Source: Gemmatimonadota bacterium (GTDB lineage Bacteria > Gemmatimonadota > Gemmatimonadetes > Longimicrobiales > Gaopeijiaceae). From it: DNA of 64,000 nt. Each line of letters begins with the position of its first letter. Position 1 is the stretch's first letter. A model generated the notes under the pieces. The model was not told where the DNA came from. It saw only the letters and a program-made list of their open reading frames with translations, and made no database searches. The position numbers were made by a program, and so were the translations under genes. Where the stretch lies: the NCBI GenBank assembly GCA_041390105.1, contig JAWKQO010000002.1:124001-188000 (forward strand), read 5' to 3'. Shown here piece after piece: positions 52,266 through 61,304 of the stretch.

Positions 52266-54407
52266 ATGATCCAAGCCGCTGCCGGCCCCACCGCACGCCC
52301 TGCTTCGACGTCGAGTCGACGGGTCGGCAAGGACGTGCTGGAGTTCCTCGTCGAACTCTCGGTGGCGGTGCAGCGCTACTCCATCTATCCGGCCAACCAT
52401 CCGACCCTGGCTCCGGCCGCCGACGCACTCCTGACCCGCCTGGCCAAGCTCCTCGAGGAAGACGTGCAATTGTCGCTGGGCGTCGCCCACCGGCAGCTCG
52501 TGGTCGATGGCGCCGCCACCGATGACCATCATCCGATCCTCGCGGATCTGGCGGGACGGCTGCATGCCCAACACATCGGCGCCATCCAGTTCACGCTGGA
52601 CGTGGAACGCGCTTCCCTGGTGGGGCTCCTCAGCGTCCTGGCCCAAGGGGACGACGATCCCATCGGCCTGCGGGCCGTGTCGGCGATTCCGGCCTGGCCC
52701 GGACTGACGCTCCACCCGGTCGGGTATCAGAACCTGACGCTGAGCGACGACCAACAGGCCGCCGGCGGCGATCAGGTGATGCAGCTGTGGCTGGGGCTTG
52801 CTGCAGCCGCCATGGCGGGGGAGACCGGTGCTGTGGAGGGCGACGAGATCCCGACGCCCGCGTTGGTGGCCGCGCATCTCCGCGGTGAAAAGGCGCAGGC
52901 GTACGACGAGGCCGTCGTCGGATATCTGTTGCAGATCGCCGATCGCTTGGCGGAAGGCGGCGCGGACGTGGATCCGGTGCGGCACCGCATCCGCGCCCTG
53001 GTGGAGGAGTTGGATCGGGGAACCTTGCGTCGCATCCTCGAGATGGGGGGCGACCCCCAGCGCCGGCGACTGATCGTGCGCCAATGCTTTCGTGGGCTGG
53101 GCGGTTCGGCTTCGATCAAACTGCTGGAGGCGGCGGCTGCCACATCCGGTCAGGAGATCTCCACGCTCATGATGCGGATGCTGACGAAACTGTCGCTGCA
53201 TGCGGACAAGGGCAGCGAGGCCATCCGGCCCAAGGTGACGCATGCGGTCCGGGACAGTGTGGATGAACTGCTGGGGGAGTGGTTGCCGGACGGCACCAGC
53301 CCCCAAGGCTATGTCCGCATCCTGGACGAGTTCTCGCGCACGGCGCCGCTCGATCGATCGACACGGGGTCGCACGCTCAAGCGCTCGGCCTCGTCGCTGA
53401 TCCAGATGGCCATCGAGGTGGACGGCTATGGCGAAATGGTCGAACAGGCCGTCGACGAGCTGCTCCTGAAGGGGAGCCTCGAGCAGGTGGCTCCGTTGGT
53501 CGAAGGCGAGTTGAAGACCACAGCCGCCCGGAGGATCCGCGCGCGACTGGCCAGTCCCAAGCAGATCGACGCGCTCGAGCAGGTGGAGCACATCTCCGAG
53601 GAGGCGCTGGAGCGCCTGGTGGACCTGGTCGGCGCCGAAGCCTCAGCCGCGCCCTTGCTGCGTCTGCTCTCCGAGACGTCTTCCCGAGCGCTCCGCCGCA
53701 CCGTTTTCGACCGCCTGACGCACATGAGCGCCGCCGTGGGGCGGGCCATCACGCCCTTCCTGGAGGACCCGCGCTGGTACGTCGTCCGCAACATGCTGGA
53801 GCTGGTCGCCGCCCTCCCGGAGCGGCCCCAGACGCTGAGCATGCTGCGCTACGTGTCACATGAGGATCTGCGCGTGCGCCGCGCCGCCCTCCCGCTGGCC
53901 CTGCAGGAGCCGGGAGCGCGTGCCAGGGCGCTGAGCCTCGCGCTGCAGGAAGATGATGAGCGCATGGTGCGCATGGGCCTGTTGGAGCTCAAGCAGGAGC
54001 TGCCCGCCGCGTTGGTGCCCACCATCATCGAGCGCTGTGTACGGGACGACGAACAGTCGGTCTCGCTGCGCCTCCTCGCCATTCGCGTGATCGCGCAGAG
54101 CCGAGACCCGGCCGTGCGCGACGCCCTGCTCGAGCTGGCCGCGGGGAAACGCACGCTCTTTGGAAAGCCGCGCCTGGCCTCGCTCGACGGATCGGATGGC
54201 GAGGTCGTGCGCACCGCGCTCTCTGTGTTGGTACAGGAGTGGCGGCACGATCCGCTGGTGGCGCCTCTCCTGCGCGCGGCCGAAAAGGTGAAGGACGTCG
54301 ACGTCCACAGCATCCTGGAAGGGGCGGCCAACCTGTTGGAGGGTGTTGGGGATGCCAGCGATCCAGCGGACCACGCGACGGGCCCCGACCCGGAGGAGGG
54401 CGCGTGA
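52266..54407 (+). CDS. HEAT-repeat protein with N-terminal domain shared with the HD-GYP protein
   Basis: This 713-residue protein has a roughly 140-residue N-terminal domain (FLVELSVAVQRYSIYPANHP, then LVVDGAATDDHHP) and about 550 residues of helical HEAT-like repeats (LRVRRAALPLALQEPGARA, ERMVRMGLLELKQELP). HEAT repeats form protein-binding superhelices. The N-terminal domain resembles that of the next gene's product, so the two may assemble. It probably acts in cytosolic signalling. The stop overlaps the next start (GTGA). No strong Shine-Dalgarno is visible. Confidence 0.8.
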   Translation: MIQAAAGPTARPASTSSRRVGKDVLEFLVELSVAVQRYSIYPANHPTLAPAADALLTRLAKLLEEDVQLSLGVAHRQLVVDGAATDDHHPILADLAGRLHAQHIGAIQFTLDVERASLVGLLSVLAQGDDDPIGLRAVSAIPAWPGLTLHPVGYQNLTLSDDQQAAGGDQVMQLWLGLAAAAMAGETGAVEGDEIPTPALVAAHLRGEKAQAYDEAVVGYLLQIADRLAEGGADVDPVRHRIRALVEELDRGTLRRILEMGGDPQRRRLIVRQCFRGLGGSASIKLLEAAAATSGQEISTLMMRMLTKLSLHADKGSEAIRPKVTHAVRDSVDELLGEWLPDGTSPQGYVRILDEFSRTAPLDRSTRGRTLKRSASSLIQMAIEVDGYGEMVEQAVDELLLKGSLEQVAPLVEGELKTTAARRIRARLASPKQIDALEQVEHISEEALERLVDLVGAEASAAPLLRLLSETSSRALRRTVFDRLTHMSAAVGRAITPFLEDPRWYVVRNMLELVAALPERPQTLSMLRYVSHEDLRVRRAALPLALQEPGARARALSLALQEDDERMVRMGLLELKQELPAALVPTIIERCVRDDEQSVSLRLLAIRVIAQSRDPAVRDALLELAAGKRTLFGKPRLASLDGSDGEVVRTALSVLVQEWRHDPLVAPLLRAAEKVKDVDVHSILEGAANLLEGVGDASDPADHATGPDPEEGA

Positions 54408-55693
54408 GCGAGGCCGTGACCGCCCCCCCGGACTCTGGCGCCGCTCCGCGTGCCGCGGACCCGTCCGCGCAGGCGCCGGTCCAAGCGGCCCGCTTTCTCA
54501 GCGCGCTCGCACAGGCGGTCTCGGCCCGTGCGCTGTATGCGCAGGAGCACCCCGCCGTGGATCGGGCCGTGCGGGCCGCCCACAGCGAGTTGGCCGCCCT
54601 GCAAGGCGTGGTGCCGAAGCCGGTCTTCACCTTCCTGGGCAGCGATGTGCTGTTGGGAGGCCGACCGCTCAAGACGTTGCGCGCTTGGGAATGGGGGCCC
54701 CGCCTCTCCGGGGTCGGTGTCCAGCGCTTCGAGTGTCACGGTCCGGTGACGCGTCCCGATCTCGGACGTTTCGTCGAGTCGCTCCATGTTCGCCTCTCCG
54801 ATCCCGAGGCGGTGCCGCCGCCGCTCGAGCCGGATTCGACCATCCGCTTCGGTGCGGTGGGGCTCAAGAAGGCCGGCGGGGCGCTGGCCGATGCGGCGGC
54901 GGAGATGATCCGCTATTCGCTGGCGGAGGAGATGGCCACCATGGAGTGGCTCGACCAGGAGTGCCGGGCGGGAAGCCGCCTGCACATGGTGGAGGTCGAG
55001 ACCCTGGTGCGCTCCTTGGCCGTGGCCATGCACGCCGACTGGGAGATGATGATCCCGCTGGTCGAGCTCAAGCGCTACGACCAGTACACCACGACGCACT
55101 CGCTCAACATCGCGGTGCTGGCCATGGCACTGGCGGAGTTCCTGGATGTGGACAGTGGCGACGTGCGTCGTCTGGGCGTCGCCGGCCTGCTCCACGACAT
55201 CGGCAAGACCCGCATCCCCAAGGCGCTGCTCGACAAGGGTGGGAAGTACACATCGGAGGAGCTGACGGTCATTCGCCGTCACCCGTCGGATGGGGCGCGT
55301 ATGCTGATCGAGCGACAGGCCAACCTGGATCTGGCCGCCACCGTCGCCTACGAGCACCACATCCGCTTCAACGGGGGCGGCTACCCCAAGCGGCGCTTCA
55401 AGCGCGCCTGCCACCCCGCGTCCGACCTCGTGCACGTCTGCGATGTGTTCGACGCCCTGCGCACGCACCGGCCTTTCCGCCGCGCCTGGGGGCACGACAA
55501 GGTGCTGGCCTACATCGAGCGGGGGCTGGGCACGGAGTTCGACCCGGAGCTGGGGCGCTCGTTTCTGCAGATGATGGACCGCTGGGGGCCGCGGCTACGG
55601 AGGGTCATGGCGCGGGAAACGGCCGCGCCGCGGGAGGGCCAACCTCGGGCGCCGCTCGGACCCACCGTGTCCGATACAGCCCCCAGCCGCTGA
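54404..55693 (+). CDS. HD-GYP-type cyclic-di-GMP phosphodiesterase-like protein
   Basis: This 429-residue protein has an N-terminal domain (about 20-150) like that of the HEAT protein, then an HD domain with the HTTHSLN-type start (YTTTHSLNIAVLAM), His264-Asp265 in LLHDIGK, HPSDGARML, and the GYP region (YEHHIRFNGGGYP, about residues 318-330), followed by CDVFDALRTHRPFR. These are the metal and substrate residues of the HD-GYP family, which hydrolyse cyclic-di-GMP. The start is GTG at 54404 with GGAGGAGGG upstream. Its last 89 bases overlap an oppositely directed gene. Confidence 0.92.
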   Translation: MSEAVTAPPDSGAAPRAADPSAQAPVQAARFLSALAQAVSARALYAQEHPAVDRAVRAAHSELAALQGVVPKPVFTFLGSDVLLGGRPLKTLRAWEWGPRLSGVGVQRFECHGPVTRPDLGRFVESLHVRLSDPEAVPPPLEPDSTIRFGAVGLKKAGGALADAAAEMIRYSLAEEMATMEWLDQECRAGSRLHMVEVETLVRSLAVAMHADWEMMIPLVELKRYDQYTTTHSLNIAVLAMALAEFLDVDSGDVRRLGVAGLLHDIGKTRIPKALLDKGGKYTSEELTVIRRHPSDGARMLIERQANLDLAATVAYEHHIRFNGGGYPKRRFKRACHPASDLVHVCDVFDALRTHRPFRRAWGHDKVLAYIERGLGTEFDPELGRSFLQMMDRWGPRLRRVMARETAAPREGQPRAPLGPTVSDTAPSR

Positions 55694-56099
55694 GCAGCAC
55701 CGCCGGGATCCAGAGCGCCAGCCCGGGGAGCGCATCGGTAGGCCGCATCACGCCGCTCGCCACCATGGTACCGAGCAGCCCGGCGTCGACGGCGCTCACC
55801 AGCCCGGCGTTCACCCAGAAGCCGCTCCGCCGTCCGCGCCAGTTCAGCGTGATGGCCACCAGGAAGACGGTCGCACCGATCACCAGCAGGTCCCAGCTGT
55901 GCTGCGCAAGCACAGCGCTGATGGCCGCGCCGTCCACACCGCTCAGCGACGGAGACGGAAGGCCCGTGGCTACCAGCGCGAGTAGCCCGGCGGGCCCGTC
56001 CCCGCTCAGCGTCCCGAGCATCGCGACGGCACCGACCACATGAAGGAGCCCCCAGAGCGCGAAGAGCACCGCCCCCGCGCGAGACGCTCGCCCGCTCAC
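55605..56099 (-). CDS. Small polytopic membrane protein
   Basis: The product is 164 residues with about four to five membrane helices (AVLFALWGLLHVVGAVAML, SWDLLVIGATVFLVAITLNW, LPGLALWIPAVLLSGWGLY). No family is recognised beyond general resemblance to small DUF membrane proteins. The GTG start overlaps the DinB gene stop (GTGA), so the pair is coupled. Its last 89 bases overlap the 3' end of the HD-GYP gene on the opposite strand; the C-terminal part after the last helix may be dispensable. Confidence 0.65.
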   Translation of the reverse strand: MSGRASRAGAVLFALWGLLHVVGAVAMLGTLSGDGPAGLLALVATGLPSPSLSGVDGAAISAVLAQHSWDLLVIGATVFLVAITLNWRGRRSGFWVNAGLVSAVDAGLLGTMVASGVMRPTDALPGLALWIPAVLLSGWGLYRTRWVRAAPEVGPPAARPFPAP

Positions 56100-56545
56100 A
56101 GCGCGGCCTCCAGACCCAGGGCCCGCCGGGCGATGCCCATCTGCCCCACGTGATACCCCTCGTGGGCGGCCAGGCCCGCGAGCGTCTTCCGCAGCTCGTC
56201 TCGGGAGAGATCGGCATCCGCCAGGAGGGGCATGATCGCGGCATTGAGCGCCGCGGCCCGATGCACCAGTTCATCCCAGTCGGCACCGTCGGTGGCCGGC
56301 ATGCTGCGATCCACGCCTCGGTAGCCCGCCGCCGCCGAGAGGTCCCACAGCGTGGGGCCACCCAGCGCGGTCAGGACCTCCTGCCGCCAATACACGATGT
56401 GTCCGAGGATCCACGACATCCGATTGCCCGCCTCTGTGAAGGGAGCCTTGGCCTGCTGCGTTTCCACGCCCGCCAGGACGCGCGTCAGGAAGTACTGATT
56501 GGCGCCGTAGACGGACGCGATCACTTCGTTCGACAGGTCGGCCAT
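56096..56545 (-). CDS. DinB-family metal-dependent hydrolase-like protein
   Basis: The product is 149 residues, a four-helix bundle of the DinB/YfiT type. Candidate metal ligands are His in SWILGHIVYWR (about residue 49) and the two His of HEGYHVGQMG (about 129-133), which form the three-His site of the family. Members include thiol-S-transferases (for example bacillithiol transferase); the substrate is unknown here. GAGGAGACGG precedes the ATG. Confidence 0.87.
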   Translation of the reverse strand: MADLSNEVIASVYGANQYFLTRVLAGVETQQAKAPFTEAGNRMSWILGHIVYWRQEVLTALGGPTLWDLSAAAGYRGVDRSMPATDGADWDELVHRAAALNAAIMPLLADADLSRDELRKTLAGLAAHEGYHVGQMGIARRALGLEAAL

Positions 56546-56815
56546 GGCCGTCTCCTCGGTGGGCGGTTGGTGCACGCTCGGGCGCTGCCCGGCTGCAGAG
56601 GAGTCTCTCGACCGCGTCGGACTGGTCCAACGAGCCGTCGCTCCGCGGCGCCTCCCTTCTGCGAGCGGCGCTCCGGGACCGACGAGTGGCCCAGGGAGAG
56701 CGGCCGGCCCTGAGCTCCGCCGGTGATCGGCCACGGGGACCGGGTGCAGTCCCCCTGGGGCCGTTCGGCGTGACGGCGTTGCCGTTGGGCGCGCCCGCGG
56801 TACAGCTTCCCGCCT

Positions 56816-57904
56816 ATGCACGCCGCCTCCGATCGGATCGAGCCCGGCGACGCGTCGCCCGGCTGGGCGCTGCGCTGGCCCAACCTCACGCATCTCGTGG
56901 GCTGGCTGGTGTTCGGGCTGGTGTTCTTCCTGGCCGTGCTGCCGTTCATGGCCCAGCCGGAGGACGGCGTCGCGGGCCTGACTGCCCTGAAGGCGGCCTG
57001 GGCCCTGAGTGGATGGGCCCTCTCCACCGGGATGGGTTGGATCTACCGACGGGTCCGCTTGGACGAGCGGGGGCCTGCAGCGACGGTCGGGTGGGCTCTC
57101 TTCGTGGCGGGCGGCGCCACGGCGGTGTGGATGCTGTTCCTGGGCGGAGCGTCCGTCGTGGCGACGGGGTCCACGGCGGCCATGTGGGGGGGCTCCTTCC
57201 TGCCGTTCGTGACGTCCAACCAGCTCTTCATCCTCTTGGCTTGGACGGGTGGGTGGCTGGCCCTCCGATACTGGAGTCGCTCACAGTGGGAGGCGCGCCG
57301 CTCTCTGCTGGCGTTTGGAAACGCACGAGATGCACAGCTGGCCATGCTGCGCTATCAGTTGAACCCCCACTTCCTCTTCAACGCGCTGGCCTCACTGCGG
57401 GCCCTCATCAACGAGGACCCGGGGCGCGCCCGGGAGACCGTCTCGCGTTTGTCGGACTTCCTGCGCTACACGCTGGGGGTACGCGACCGGCTCGAGGGGC
57501 CCTTGTCAGAGGAGCTAGACGTGGTGCGGGCCTACCTGGACATCGAGCGCGTGCGCTTCGAGGAGCGTCTGGACGCGACCATCGACGCGGATGGGGCCAT
57601 GGAGGAGCGAGCGATCCCCACGTTCCTCCTACACGCTCTCGTCGAGAACGCGGTGAAGCACGGCGGTTCCCCGGACGGGCGTCTGTCCATTCGTATCACC
57701 GCGCGCGGTGATGGCAGGGATCTGGTGTTGGGCGTGGCCAACACGGGGACCCTGGGAGCTGCCACGAGCACCGAGGGTGGCATCGGGCTCGCCAACGTGC
57801 GTGCCCGCTTGGAGGCCACCTACGGCCCCGCGGCGACGCTGCGCCTCGTGCAGGACGGCGCCTGGGTACGGGCTACGGTGCGCGTCCCGAGCGGAGCGTC
57901 CTGA
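56816..57904 (+). CDS. LytS-type sensor histidine kinase
   Basis: The product is 362 residues. It has an N-terminal membrane region of four helices (about 27-155), then a His_kinase domain with LRYQLNPHFLFNALASL, His185 being the phosphorylated residue, and an HATPase region (LLHALVENAVKHG N-box, GGIGLANVRARL G-box). It should sense an envelope signal and phosphorylate the LytTR regulator encoded two bases downstream. Shine-Dalgarno before the ATG is poor. The preceding 270 bases hold no other gene. Confidence 0.92.
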   Translation: MHAASDRIEPGDASPGWALRWPNLTHLVGWLVFGLVFFLAVLPFMAQPEDGVAGLTALKAAWALSGWALSTGMGWIYRRVRLDERGPAATVGWALFVAGGATAVWMLFLGGASVVATGSTAAMWGGSFLPFVTSNQLFILLAWTGGWLALRYWSRSQWEARRSLLAFGNARDAQLAMLRYQLNPHFLFNALASLRALINEDPGRARETVSRLSDFLRYTLGVRDRLEGPLSEELDVVRAYLDIERVRFEERLDATIDADGAMEERAIPTFLLHALVENAVKHGGSPDGRLSIRITARGDGRDLVLGVANTGTLGAATSTEGGIGLANVRARLEATYGPAATLRLVQDGAWVRATVRVPSGAS

Positions 57905-57906
57905 TC

Positions 57907-58620
57907 ATGCCCCGGCGCACGGCCGTGGTGGTGGAGGACGAGCGCCTTCCGCGCGAAGAGCTGTGCGCCATGCTCGGTGCCGAGGGCATCGAGGTCGTGG
58001 GTCAGGCGGCCACGGTGGACGAGGCCGTGCGCATCATCGGCGCCAAACGACCCGATCTGGTATTCCTGGACATCCAACTCGGACGCGAGTCCGCCTTCGA
58101 CGTGCTGGAGCACTCGGATGAGCCCTTCGACGTGATCTTCGTGACCGCCTACGACCAGCACGCGGTGCGGGCGTTCGAAGTAAATGCGCTCGACTACCTG
58201 CTCAAACCGGTCAATCCGGAGCGCTTGCGCGAGGCGTTGGGCCGCCTGGAATCGGAGGAGGCGATCACGGGCCCGGACGCGCTGGAATCCCTGGCCCCCG
58301 ACGATCGGCTGTTCTTGAAAGTGGGTTCGAAGTGGCGCTTTCTGCGCATCGATACCATTCGCGTCATCGAGGCCTCGGGCGACTTCACTCGCGTCCGGTT
58401 GTTGGACGGGGCGGACTTGTTGATCGGGAAGTCGCTACGGGAATGGGAGGCACGTCTTCCCGACCGTCTGTTCGTGCGCATCCACCGCTCCACCATCGTC
58501 AATCTGGACCAGGTGCGGCGCATCGATGAGTGGTTCAATCGCACCTTCCAGGTACACATGGAGGGTATCCCTGAGCCCTACGCCATGAGTCGCCGCTACG
58601 CGGCCCGACTGAAGCACTAA
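57907..58620 (+). CDS. LytTR-family response regulator
   Basis: The product is 237 residues. Receiver domain 1-115 with phospho-acceptor Asp55 (DLVFLDIQLG), acidic pair VVEDERLP near the start, and Lys in LLKPVN. The LytTR DNA-binding domain (about 135-235) includes KWRFLRIDTIRVIEASGDF and LFVRIHRSTIVNLDQV. It starts two bases after the kinase stop, so the pair is a two-component system. The ADOP permease gene follows after 224 bases and is a possible target. Confidence 0.93.
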   Translation: MPRRTAVVVEDERLPREELCAMLGAEGIEVVGQAATVDEAVRIIGAKRPDLVFLDIQLGRESAFDVLEHSDEPFDVIFVTAYDQHAVRAFEVNALDYLLKPVNPERLREALGRLESEEAITGPDALESLAPDDRLFLKVGSKWRFLRIDTIRVIEASGDFTRVRLLDGADLLIGKSLREWEARLPDRLFVRIHRSTIVNLDQVRRIDEWFNRTFQVHMEGIPEPYAMSRRYAARLKH

Positions 58621-58844
58621 CAGGTCGCTGCGCAGCGGTCCAACGGTCCGCAGCGGTTCACGGTTCCGGGGCCGCCCGGCGCCCGTTGCAGCCACCGAAG
58701 GGCCTCCCGGTACCGCTCGGCGTGCGCTCGTTGGAGCGCCATCCCCTTGCCTTCATCGTTCTCGCAGCCGGGGGCGCCCCGTCGGCGCTCCGACGCGAGA
58801 GGCCGCGGTGGCCGCCAGGAGTCGACCGGGGACGAGGAGGGCGG

Positions 58845-61286
58845 ATGGGGGCGTTGAAGCAGGACGTGAGCGACGCGCTGCGGGGGATGTGGCGGCAACC
58901 CGGCTTCGTTGCCGTGGTCGCTGTTTCGTTGGGAGTGGGATTGGGTGCGGCCGGTGCAGTCCTGTCCCTGGTGGATGCCGTGCTGATCCGTCCGCTCCCC
59001 TATCCGGAGGTGGAGCAGGTCTACGGCGTGTGGTTCAAGTCACCGAACTTTCCCGGTGGGTTGGACCGCGTGCGGCAGTCGCCGGCCACCTTCGTCCATC
59101 TGCGCGACCAGAACCGCACGTTCGCAGCCGTCGCGCTGGCAGATGCCGCCATGGCCACCATCGATGACGGCCAGCGTGTCCGACGCGATCCGTCGGCGTG
59201 GGTTACCGCGGATCTCTTTCGCGTGTTGGGCGTGGAGGCAGAGCGCGGGCGGGCGCTGGACGAAGGCGACAGCGCCCCCGGCGCCGAACCAGTGGTGGTG
59301 ATCAGCCACGACTACTGGGCCACCCGCTTCGGCGCGCGGACGGACGCCGTCGGATCGTTCCTGGACGTCGATGGAGTGCGGCGGCGCATCGTCGGCGTGC
59401 TCCCTCAGGGGGTGCGTTTCCCCGAAACCCAGACCGGCCTGTGGCTTCCTCTGACCATCGACCCCACTCGGCTGGAGGGGTCCGACTTCGTCAACACCGG
59501 CTACGTGCGGTTGCGACCGGGAGTCGACCTCGCCACTGCGGACGCGGACTTCATGCGCATGGTCGACCTCCTCCCGGAGACCTACCCCACCTTCTTCCCT
59601 CGCCCCTTGCTCGCGCGTCTCCAGCTCTCGTCGTTGTTCGTGCCCTTGAAGGACGAATTGGTCGGTGACGTGCGTCAGCCACTTCTGGTGGTGCTGCTCG
59701 GCGTGGGGGCGGTGCTCGTGATCGTGGCGACGAACGTGGCCGGTCTGTTCATCGTGCGAAACGCGAGCCGCCTGCATGATCTGGCGGTGCGAACGGCGGC
59801 CGGTGCCCCGGTGTCCCGCGTGGTGCGGGCGGTCCATACGGAGGCGCTGGTCTACGGACTGGTGGGTGCGCTCCTGGGCCTGGTTGGGGCGTGGGGCACC
59901 CTCGGCCTGCTCCGACGGGTGGGCGCGGGCGTGATTCCGCGCATCAGCGAAGTGGGCCTGGGACTGCGGCCCACACTGGCCATCCTTCTGGTCGCGCTGG
60001 CGCTGAGTGTTGCTGTCGCCAGCTTCACGCTGGTCCGGCTGCGCGCGCTCGATCTCGGAGCCGCGCTGCGTGCGGGTGGGAAGTCGGTGGGCCCAGCCCG
60101 GCGGACGGTGCGCCTCCGCCGCCTGCTGGTGGCCGCTCAGGTGTCGCTCGCCGTGGTGCTGCTCGTCAACACGGGGCTGCTGCTCCGCACCGCCCGCGGG
60201 CTGCAAGCGGTGCCCTTGGGTTTCCAGACCGGCCAGCAGCTCGGCCTGCGCGTGTTCCTCCCAGAGAGGGACTATCCCAGCTTCGACGACGCGCGTCGCT
60301 TCCACCACGAGACCGTCGATGCGCTGCTCCAGCTGCCCGGCGTGGAGGCGGCGTCCGCCGCCAGCTTCCTGCCCCAGCGCGACGGGCGTGTGTTCGTGCC
60401 GTGGCAGGTCGAGGGAGATCTGGCCACCGCCGACCTCCCCACACCGCGACTCCTGGTCGCTGTGGATGCCGGCTACGCAGAGGCGCTCGGGATCCCGGTT
60501 CTGGAAGGACGCACGCTGACGCGACAGGACGCGCTCACGGAGCAGCCCGTGGTGGCGGTGAGCCAGGCCTTCGCGGAGACGTATTGGCCGGGACGAAGTG
60601 CGTTGGGGCAACGCATCCGATCCGGATCGCAAGGGCCCTGGTTGAGCGTGGTGGGAGTGTTGGGCGACGTACGGCAACGAGAGTTGGCTGAGCCTCCGCC
60701 GCCCATCGTCTACGCGCCCCTCGTCGAGTCGGCCAGCACCGCGCGTTGGAGAGAGATGAGCTTCGTGGTGCGGGCGCCCGATCCGGAGCGCCTGATCCCC
60801 GTGGTGGGAGACCTCATCGGCGCCCGCGATCGATCTGTCCCTGTCTACGACGTCGAGACTCTCGACCACACGCTGGGCGCCGTGACTGCGCGCCTCCGCT
60901 ACACGCTCTGGTTGACGCTAGCGGCCGCGGTGTCGGCAGTCTTTCTGTGCGCGGTGGGGCTGTACGGTTTGCTGGCTCAGGTCGTGACGGAGGGGCGGCA
61001 GGAGATGGCGGTTCGTCTGGCGCTGGGCGCGACGAATCGATCGGTCCAGTCGCGAGTGCTGCGCCAGGCCCTGGGGGTCGTGGGCGCGGGAATCGGCGCC
61101 GGCCTGCTGGCGACCGCCTTCAGTACCCGGGTGCTGAGAAGCCTCTTGTTCGATGTGTCGACCACCGACCCGGCCGCGATGGGGGCGGCGGTGACGTTGC
61201 TCGTGGTCGTGGCCTTGGGCGCGGCCTGGTTGCCAGCCCGGAAGGCGGCGGCGTTGCCCCCGGCGCTGATCCTGCGTGAGTCGTAG
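58845..61286 (+). CDS. ADOP-type ABC transporter permease without prefix domain (MacB/FtsX family)
   Basis: This 813-residue permease has an N-terminal FtsX/MacB segment (VGLGAAGAVLSLVDAVLIRP), a periplasmic MacB core, FtsX at about 280-420, a second MacB core, and a final FtsX domain ending AARKAAALPPALILRES-like. It is the same duplicated layout as the 41404 gene but lacks the prefix domain and PadR partner. The ATG at 58845 was chosen for GAGGAGGGCGG upstream; codons back to 58686 are not permease-like. It probably needs an ATPase from elsewhere. The upstream LytS/LytTR pair may control it. Confidence 0.92.
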   Translation: MGALKQDVSDALRGMWRQPGFVAVVAVSLGVGLGAAGAVLSLVDAVLIRPLPYPEVEQVYGVWFKSPNFPGGLDRVRQSPATFVHLRDQNRTFAAVALADAAMATIDDGQRVRRDPSAWVTADLFRVLGVEAERGRALDEGDSAPGAEPVVVISHDYWATRFGARTDAVGSFLDVDGVRRRIVGVLPQGVRFPETQTGLWLPLTIDPTRLEGSDFVNTGYVRLRPGVDLATADADFMRMVDLLPETYPTFFPRPLLARLQLSSLFVPLKDELVGDVRQPLLVVLLGVGAVLVIVATNVAGLFIVRNASRLHDLAVRTAAGAPVSRVVRAVHTEALVYGLVGALLGLVGAWGTLGLLRRVGAGVIPRISEVGLGLRPTLAILLVALALSVAVASFTLVRLRALDLGAALRAGGKSVGPARRTVRLRRLLVAAQVSLAVVLLVNTGLLLRTARGLQAVPLGFQTGQQLGLRVFLPERDYPSFDDARRFHHETVDALLQLPGVEAASAASFLPQRDGRVFVPWQVEGDLATADLPTPRLLVAVDAGYAEALGIPVLEGRTLTRQDALTEQPVVAVSQAFAETYWPGRSALGQRIRSGSQGPWLSVVGVLGDVRQRELAEPPPPIVYAPLVESASTARWREMSFVVRAPDPERLIPVVGDLIGARDRSVPVYDVETLDHTLGAVTARLRYTLWLTLAAAVSAVFLCAVGLYGLLAQVVTEGRQEMAVRLALGATNRSVQSRVLRQALGVVGAGIGAGLLATAFSTRVLRSLLFDVSTTDPAAMGAAVTLLVVVALGAAWLPARKAAALPPALILRES

Positions 61287-61304
61287 CGCCGCGGCCTCGC
61301 GCCC

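Noticed and set aside
54343..56043. A 566-codon plus-strand frame overlapping HD-GYP
   Set aside because: It is a shifted frame of the HD-GYP gene, which has the full motif set; the shifted frame is Arg/Gly/Pro rich with no motif.
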